From Actinomycetes bacterium (GTDB lineage Bacteria > Actinomycetota > Actinomycetes > Mycobacteriales > Mycobacteriaceae), in NCBI GenBank assembly GCA_023461275.1, contig JAEYMI010000023.1, forward strand, positions 1 to 9,748: 9,748 nt of DNA, in the 5' to 3' direction. The notes beneath the pieces are model-generated. The model was not told the origin of the DNA, searched no databases, and worked only from the letters and a program-made list of their open reading frames with translations. Every line of letters starts with the position of its first letter. The stretch's first letter is position 1. Shown piece after piece: positions 6,654 through 9,748 of this stretch. A program made the position numbers and the translations under genes.

Positions 6654-6741
6654 CAACACCCTCCTGTCCCTAGCCCTCGAAAGCACTAGGTGATACGCCA
6701 CTAGCTTGCCCCTGTGGCTACTAGCCGACGCGCACTGACAA
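6654..6741 (-). promoter_or_regulatory. ATPase gene leader: perfect Shine-Dalgarno and CTAG cluster
   Basis: On the minus strand AGGAGGG lies seven bases before the ATPase ATG. Upstream, the rare tetramer CTAG occurs at 6670-6673, 6686-6689, 6701-6704 and 6721-6724, three times as ACTAG on the plus strand. TATCAC (minus, 6695-6690) is a possible -10 and TTGTCA (minus, 6741-6736) a possible -35, but their spacing does not fit one promoter. The CTAG sites could be an operator. Confidence 0.4.
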
Positions 6742-6763
6742 GCGTACACAGCCGGTGTGACAT

Positions 6764-6913
6764 TCATCTCCATCTTGGCGGCCAAGTGAAGCAGATCGTC
6801 GACGCTGCAAGCCCTTTCGAGCCATCGGCCAGCACCGGCGCGGTATCGGCCGACGCGGCGCCTGCTCCGACGAGAGCGGTTACGCTCGTAGTGCGAATGA
6901 TGTTCTTGGACAC
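6764..6913 (-). CDS. Possible 49-residue small protein upstream of the ATPase
   Basis: A GTG at 6913 is preceded by GAGGA about seven bases upstream, a good ribosome binding site in a region without other genes. The product begins VSKNIIRTTSVTALVGAGAA, is rich in Ala, Ser and Thr and has a mildly hydrophobic stretch at residues 9-20, but no positively charged signal peptide and no family I recognise. It is read in the same direction as the ATPase and stops 110 bases before it, so it could be a leader peptide, a small partner or chance. The ribosome binding site is the only real support. Confidence 0.35.
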   Translation of the reverse strand: MSKNIIRTTSVTALVGAGAASADTAPVLADGSKGLAASTICFTWPPRWR

Positions 6914-7328
6914 GCTATTTCCTCGTTCCAATGATGTTGAAGTTGGTGAGCAACTGATCACTCCAGGGCTTTACTGACTCGGCACGACGCTGATGGAGGC
7001 CACACCACCCCCTTCCGCCGGTGCCCATCGACCAGGCCGGCCGCATCCGCCGGCATCTTGCCCGACGCTGCATACACACCGGGCTCGCCGGGCTCGCACG
7101 ATCCGGCCCCACCGGTGCGACGAAGGTGACCGAAGATGAAAAGTGCTGATAGCCAAACTAATTCAGCGCCAACAATGTAGTCGGAGTAATGGAAAAGCGC
7201 TGGCAACATGGCAACGTGACTGGTCACCCCCACTGGAGAGTTTTACGCTCAGAAATAGAGCCCAAATCAGACAGCGGAGATCAATACTACGAGGATCATA
7301 TTTTGAGCGTCCGCGGCCGCACGTTTAG
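6914..7328. other. Intergenic region, no convincing gene
   Basis: Open frames here lack ribosome binding sites and family features. A leftward frame from a GTG at 7233 encodes a short hydrophobic segment (VGAELVWLSALFIFG), but the bases before the GTG are pyrimidine-rich and give no Shine-Dalgarno. Composition drops in GC from about 7140 onward, toward the repeat cluster at 7329. I see no RNA gene or terminator. Confidence 0.5.
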
Positions 7329-7550
7329 CCAGTTGTAGCTTTTTCGTTTTGGCATACCAGACATGGATAACCCATGACAACGCCACCAGTTGTAGCCTTT
7401 ACGGTCCAAAAGCTACATTTATGATCCATGTAACCGCAGGTCATACCGCGTGTAGCCGATGTAGCCAACTTCCACTTTACCCTTTTTCTGGAGAGGGAGT
7501 CTCTATAGGGAGAAGTTGCAGGGAGCTACTTTTTGGCTACACGGCTACAC
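7329..7550. repeat. Iteron-like GTAGC/GCTAC repeat cluster
   Basis: CCAGTTGTAGC is repeated exactly at 7329-7339 and 7386-7396. GTGTAGCC lies at 7450-7457 and TGTAGCC at 7460-7466. In the opposite orientation GCTAC lies at 7412-7416 and 7525-7529, and GGCTACAC is in exact tandem at 7535-7542 and 7543-7550. The pair at 7450-7466 and the tandem at 7535-7550 form an imperfect inverted repeat. The surrounding DNA is AT-richer than its neighbours. Eight copies in 222 bases suit a replication-initiator or partition-protein binding region, or an operator array; no initiator gene is in the window. The following 110 bases (7551-7663) hold nothing I recognise. Confidence 0.7.
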
Positions 7551-7663
7551 GTAAGCCAGGCCAGGCCCCGTCAGGGCTGGGCCAGCGACGTGGGAGGTGT
7601 CACGGACGGGCGTCTCGGAAACCCCCTCGGGGCCTACCTACCGCAGATCCCCATTCCCCCGTC

Positions 7664-8749
7664 TCAAGGTGCCGCACCATTCCCAGTGCTTCGACCGCGT
7701 GCGCGGGAAGTTCTTGATCGACCACATGCACCGGCCCCCGCCGGCACGACCCGCGGACGGTTGTAATCGATCGCCCGAGCCACGGCACGTAGATCGTCCT
7801 TGTGAACGTGGGCGTATGTGCGCAGGACCAACTCGCCACTGTCCGCGTACCCCAATTACGCCGCCACCTCTGCAGGCGACACCCCCATCGAGACCATTCT
7901 CGACGCCGCGGTGTGGCGCGCTGCATGCAGACGTCGATGCGGTACGCCCGCCGCCGCCAGCCAATCGTTCCACCAGAAGTTAAGCGTGCGCGGCGAGCAC
8001 GGCCGTCCGTTCTGCTGCGTCAGCACGAACGGATCTTCACCACCACGCCAGCGCTCGCCGTACCGCGCCCTCTCGGCATCCTGACGGCCCGTCGCAGCGC
8101 GCAGAACGGCGAGTGTCGGGTCTGGCAGGGGTAGCCAACGCTCACAGCTCTCGGTCTTGCCGATGCCCTGCTCGATGATCGTGCCGCGCACCGCAATCCG
8201 TGTGATCTTGGCGACCTGCATCGTCCCGGTGTCGAGATTGATCGACGACCATCGCAGCCCAGCTGTCTCGCCGCAGCGCAGACCGAGTAGCCCGAGCGCG
8301 ATCATCGGGGCGCGCATCGCGGCGAGGTACGGGACCGAACGCATGTGAGCGTCGGCCGGCGTAGCCGGGTGCGCGGCTTCCAGCCACGCCACCTCGGCAT
8401 CGGTCAGACGACCCGAAAGATGGAGTGATCCTTTACTTTTCGCTGCTACCGGATCATCACGCTTGCGGAGCGGCTTGACCAGCTCAACCGGTGCGCGCCA
8501 CCATCCCCTGCTCGATGAAATCCGCCCACACACTCTCCCACCGAGCACGCATGGGGTTGATTGACGTCCGCGCCCATTTCCGGCCCTCCCCGGACCCGTG
8601 CACTCGCGCAGATTCTTGATGAGCGCCACCACGTCCTTCTTCTCGATGTGCCCGATCTCTTGAGCTGCCAGCCAGTCGTTGACCGCGCTGCGGCCGATCG
8701 AACGACACGAGGGCCAGGCCGAGGCTATCTCTCTGACGTGGCCCTTCTC
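7664..8749 (-). pseudogene. Decayed tyrosine recombinase (integrase)
   Basis: Pieces of one integrase are spread over two frames. LAAQEIGHIEKKDVVALIKN (about 8680-8615) begins a core-binding domain; the reading then shifts frame near 8585-8612 to RKWARTSINPMRARWESVW, and shifts back near 8485-8497 to PVELVKPLRKRDD. The catalytic domain follows, with Arg in GLRCGE and HAARH as the H-x-x-R box. A TAA at 7858-7856 then interrupts the frame; past it LGYADSGELVLRTYAHVH continues in the same frame and holds the catalytic tyrosine. A one-base change from TAC or TAT would explain the stop. The usual N-terminal arm-binding domain is not seen; the gene begins beside the tRNA fragment. With two frameshifts and a stop before the tyrosine, it should be inactive unless these are sequencing errors. 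Confidence 0.85.
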
Positions 8750-8751
8750 TG

Positions 8752-8814
8752 CGGAAGCGGAGGGATTTGAACCCCCGGTGCTGTTTAGGCACGCTCGCTT
8801 TCAAGGCGAGTGCA
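8752..8814 (-). tRNA. 3' fragment of tRNA-Ser(UGA), likely attachment core
   Basis: Read on the minus strand: anticodon stem CTCGC/GCGAG (8810-8806 and 8798-8794), loop CTTGAAA with anticodon TGA (8803-8801), variable arm GTGC/GCAC (8792-8789 and 8781-8778), T arm GGGGG-TTCAAAT-CCCTC (8776-8760), acceptor strand CGCTTCC (8759-8753) and discriminator G (8752). The matching 5' acceptor strand GGAAGCG and a normal D arm are absent upstream, where the sequence departs just before the anticodon stem. This is therefore a fragment, as left in attP or at the far end of an integrated element, and not a working tRNA. Confidence 0.88.
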
Positions 8815-8888
8815 GCGAGCATTTCACCAGGTCAGAGTTTTGTCGAAGAGTAATGGTCAAGCACTGTTTCTGCGGGTTTGAGCTGGGG

Positions 8889-8919
8889 TGACACCTAATG
8901 TGTCAACTCTGTGTCAACT
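8889..8919. repeat. Integrase/excisionase arm-like repeats
   Basis: TGTGTCAACT occurs at 8899-8908 and 8910-8919, an 11-base period (one helical turn). TGACAC at 8889-8894 is the inverse of GTGTCA at 8900-8905 with a 5-base gap. They lie about 75 bases from the tRNA core on the side away from the integrase, where the arm sites of an attP would be. The role is inferred from position and spacing. Confidence 0.6.
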
Positions 8920-8986
8920 TTCCGCCCGTGCGCCGGCCAGTGGCAGGCGCAAGGACACCCCCTACCAGCAGTGATGCACCATATCT

Positions 8987-9023
8987 GTTGTGCCACAACG
9001 CATTTAGCCGTAGAATGACGCCC
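8987..9023 (+). promoter_or_regulatory. Leaderless promoter with overlapping palindrome
   Basis: TTGTGC (8988-8993), a 17-base spacer and TAGAAT (9011-9016), then seven bases to ATG 9024, give a typical leaderless actinobacterial promoter. The -35 lies within GTTGTG-C-CACAAC (8987-8999), a perfect 6-1-6 palindrome that would suit a dimeric repressor. Binding there would block the promoter of the nuclease gene. Confidence 0.6.
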
Positions 9024-9413
9024 ATGACCACCGTCCGCCCCCGTGAGTCCGCCGTCGAGGACCATCTGGTCCGTCGCTGCGCCGAGTTGGGCCTGCTCTG
9101 CCTCAAGACCGTGGCACTGGCCCGGCGCGGCCTGCCCGACCGCACCGTGGTCGGCCACGACGCCCACGGCGACGCGGTGGTGCTCTTCGTCGAGATCAAG
9201 CGCCCCGGGGAGAAGCCCCGGCCCTCCCAGGTGCACATGATCACCGCCTTGCGCGAGCACGGTGCCCACGCGGTGGTCGCCGACTCCGCCGCCGCCGTCG
9301 ACGCGCTACTCGACGAGTACGTCCTCGCTCCCACCACCCCCATCGCCGAGCGCGACCCGCACGCGGCCCCGCTGCCCGGACGGCGTGGCCACGTCGTAAT
9401 GCCTGCGCTCTAA
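9024..9413 (+). CDS. VRR-NUC domain nuclease
   Basis: The 129-residue protein is a stand-alone VRR-NUC nuclease, a PD-(D/E)XK-type fold frequent in phages and mobile elements and also found fused in FAN1. Motifs: Glu8/Glu12 in the first helix, GLPD (36-39), Val-Glu57-Ile-Lys59 and Gln69, giving the Asp39, Glu57, Lys59 metal site. I prefer ATG 9024 because TAGAAT lies exactly seven bases before it; ATG 9015 would add three residues but overlaps that -10, and neither has a Shine-Dalgarno. The 84 codons upstream in the same frame run through the arm repeats and are not coding. Such enzymes may process branched DNA in phage replication; the substrate is unknown here. A single gene with an unknown gene 69 bases downstream suggests an operon. 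Confidence 0.88.
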   Translation: MTTVRPRESAVEDHLVRRCAELGLLCLKTVALARRGLPDRTVVGHDAHGDAVVLFVEIKRPGEKPRPSQVHMITALREHGAHAVVADSAAAVDALLDEYVLAPTTPIAERDPHAAPLPGRRGHVVMPAL

Positions 9414-9420
9414 CGCGCAC

Positions 9421-9437
9421 CGGTGGCGCAGCCACCG
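9421..9437 (+). terminator. Short hairpin after the VRR-NUC gene
   Basis: CGGTGGC (9421-9427) and GCCACCG (9431-9437) form a 7-base-pair GC-rich stem with a 3-base loop, eight bases after the stop codon. No T-run follows, so termination would be weak; it may act as an attenuator or mRNA 3' protection. Confidence 0.4.
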
Positions 9438-9447
9438 TCAAACCCAA

Positions 9448-9474
9448 CCTCGAACACTCATATTCGAGGGAGGG
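9448..9474 (+). promoter_or_regulatory. Hairpin touching the ribosome binding site of the last gene
   Basis: CCTCGAA (9448-9454) pairs with TTCGAGG (9463-9469) around an 8-base loop. The 3' arm runs into GGGAGGG (9468-9474), the Shine-Dalgarno of the GTG at 9483. The inverted repeat superficially resembles a LexA box, but the half-sites are six bases apart, not four. It could tune translation or bind a regulator. Confidence 0.4.
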
Positions 9475-9482
9475 ACATTCAC

Positions 9483-9748
9483 GTGACCACCACCATCTGT
9501 GACCCCTGGATCGAGCGCCAGATCCACCGGGGCGCTCTGGCCCCCGGTGCCCGCGGCATGAGCCGTGACGAGGCGGCGGCTCAGTACAACGAGGCCAATG
9601 CCTTGAACCCGACCGACGACGATTACCTGTACACGCCTGGTCAGGCGCAGGTCGTCGCTCGCGACGCCCTGGCCACCATCGGCATCGAGGTTGCCGACGA
9701 CGCCCGCGTTCTGTTGACCGACGGACGCGCCGGCCCACGGGCCGGCGC
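9483..9748 (+). CDS. Unrecognised protein, 5' part only (88 codons)
   Basis: A GTG start has a strong purine-rich Shine-Dalgarno (GGGAGGG) eight bases upstream, and the frame stays open to the end of the window with typical high-GC codon use. The product begins VTTTICDPWIERQIHRGALA and continues with an acidic stretch (NPTDDDYLYTP). No family, signal peptide or membrane segment is recognised. It follows the VRR-NUC gene by 69 bases in the same direction, so a phage or mobile-element gene in one operon is likely. The reading frame is well supported; function is unknown. Confidence 0.75.
   Translation, partial: MTTTICDPWIERQIHRGALAPGARGMSRDEAAAQYNEANALNPTDDDYLYTPGQAQVVARDALATIGIEVADDARVLLTDGRAGPRAG
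9727..9748. repeat. Perfect 10-base-arm palindrome at the right end
   Basis: GCGCCGGCCC (9727-9736) and GGGCCGGCGC (9739-9748) are exact reverse complements with two bases between. All but one base is G or C, and the sequence ends on the last base of the arm. It lies inside the open frame of the last gene. Such a hairpin can stop sequencing or assembly, which may explain why the window ends here. Confidence 0.85.

Larger units (their letters stand above)
7329..8919. mobile_element. Remnant or part of an integrative element at tRNA-Ser
   Basis: An integrase remnant, a tRNA-Ser 3' fragment and arm-like repeats sit side by side, the standard module of a tRNA-targeting phage, integrative plasmid or ICE, and iteron-like repeats lie 110 bases beyond the integrase end. 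The outer limits cannot be set, because no second copy of the tRNA core is in the window. The VRR-NUC gene to the right may belong to the same or to a neighbouring element. Confidence 0.5.

Noticed and set aside
5535..6689. 384-residue plus-strand frame opposite the ATPase gene
   Set aside because: The opposite strand has all GHKL motifs and a perfect Shine-Dalgarno; this frame has none and is an antisense shadow.
6654..6785. N-terminal extension of the ATPase to 6785
   Set aside because: AGGAGGG sits seven bases before the ATG at 6653, and the added 44 residues cross the CTAG region with no family character.
6958..7233. Leftward 91-residue frame with a hydrophobic segment
   Set aside because: The GTG start has pyrimidine-rich DNA before it and no Shine-Dalgarno, and the C-terminal part looks like translated non-coding GC-rich DNA.
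7503..7513. CTATAGGGAGA, identical to the end of a T7 RNA polymerase promoter
   Set aside because: The upstream part of the T7 promoter (the recognition half) is absent and no phage-type RNA polymerase is present; chance match.
7329..7550. CRISPR array
   Set aside because: Repeats are only 7-11 bases, irregularly spaced and in both orientations, unlike CRISPR repeats.
8752..8840. Complete tRNA-Ser gene
   Set aside because: The 5' acceptor strand GGAAGCG and a normal D arm are missing, so only the 3' part is present.
9451..9468. TCGAAC...TTCGA as a second LexA box
   Set aside because: The half-sites are six bases apart instead of four and the second half lacks the conserved G, so it is better read as a hairpin.

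Overview
The window looks like high-GC actinobacterial DNA, probably from the Mycobacteriales (Gordonia, Rhodococcus or Mycobacterium relatives). The grounds are the GC-rich third codon positions, a DUF222/13E12-type HNH protein behind a mycobacterial-style LexA box, and two genes that appear to have leaderless starts (a -10 hexamer seven bases before the ATG). The odd length, repeat-like sequence near the left end and a perfect palindrome at the right end suggest a whole short contig. All calls come from reading the sequence; no database search was run.

Layout. (1) 1-1956: two copies of an 18-base direct repeat, an SOS-type promoter, a DUF222-HNH endonuclease gene, then a 15-base perfect inverted repeat. 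(2) 2027-4592: a candidate type II restriction-modification locus. A 167-residue acidic protein with a helix-turn-helix-like segment is read leftward. Read rightward from an AT-rich promoter holding two AGATCT sites and one GGATCT site are an MT-A70 adenine methyltransferase (with a C-terminal HTH-like segment, an AT-hook and a basic tail) and a BglII-family endonuclease. A hairpin covers the ribosome binding site of the endonuclease. (3) 4602-6913: a strong terminator, then a leftward GHKL (Hsp90/MORC-like) ATPase gene with a perfect Shine-Dalgarno and a CTAG-rich upstream region, and a possible 49-codon ORF. (4) 6914-7663: no convincing gene, but a cluster of GTAGC/GCTAC repeats that look like iterons. 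(5) 7664-8919: a decayed tyrosine integrase, a 63-base 3' fragment of tRNA-Ser(UGA) that is most likely an attachment core, and short repeats resembling integrase arm sites. (6) 8987-9748: an operator-like palindrome and leaderless promoter, a VRR-NUC nuclease gene of the kind common in phages, and the start of an unrecognised gene.

How it may work together. The centre is best read as a defence locus: a methyltransferase that may control its own promoter, an endonuclease whose translation may be delayed by a hairpin and coupled to the methyltransferase, and a neighbouring GHKL ATPase of the broad type known beside some prokaryotic restriction systems. The right third looks like part of an integrative element or prophage whose integrase has lost its reading frame. 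The most testable idea is that the restriction locus recognises AGATCT or RGATCY and that its own target sites act as a methylation-sensitive switch. The ATPase could be a third part of the system or an unrelated neighbour; the sequence alone does not decide this.
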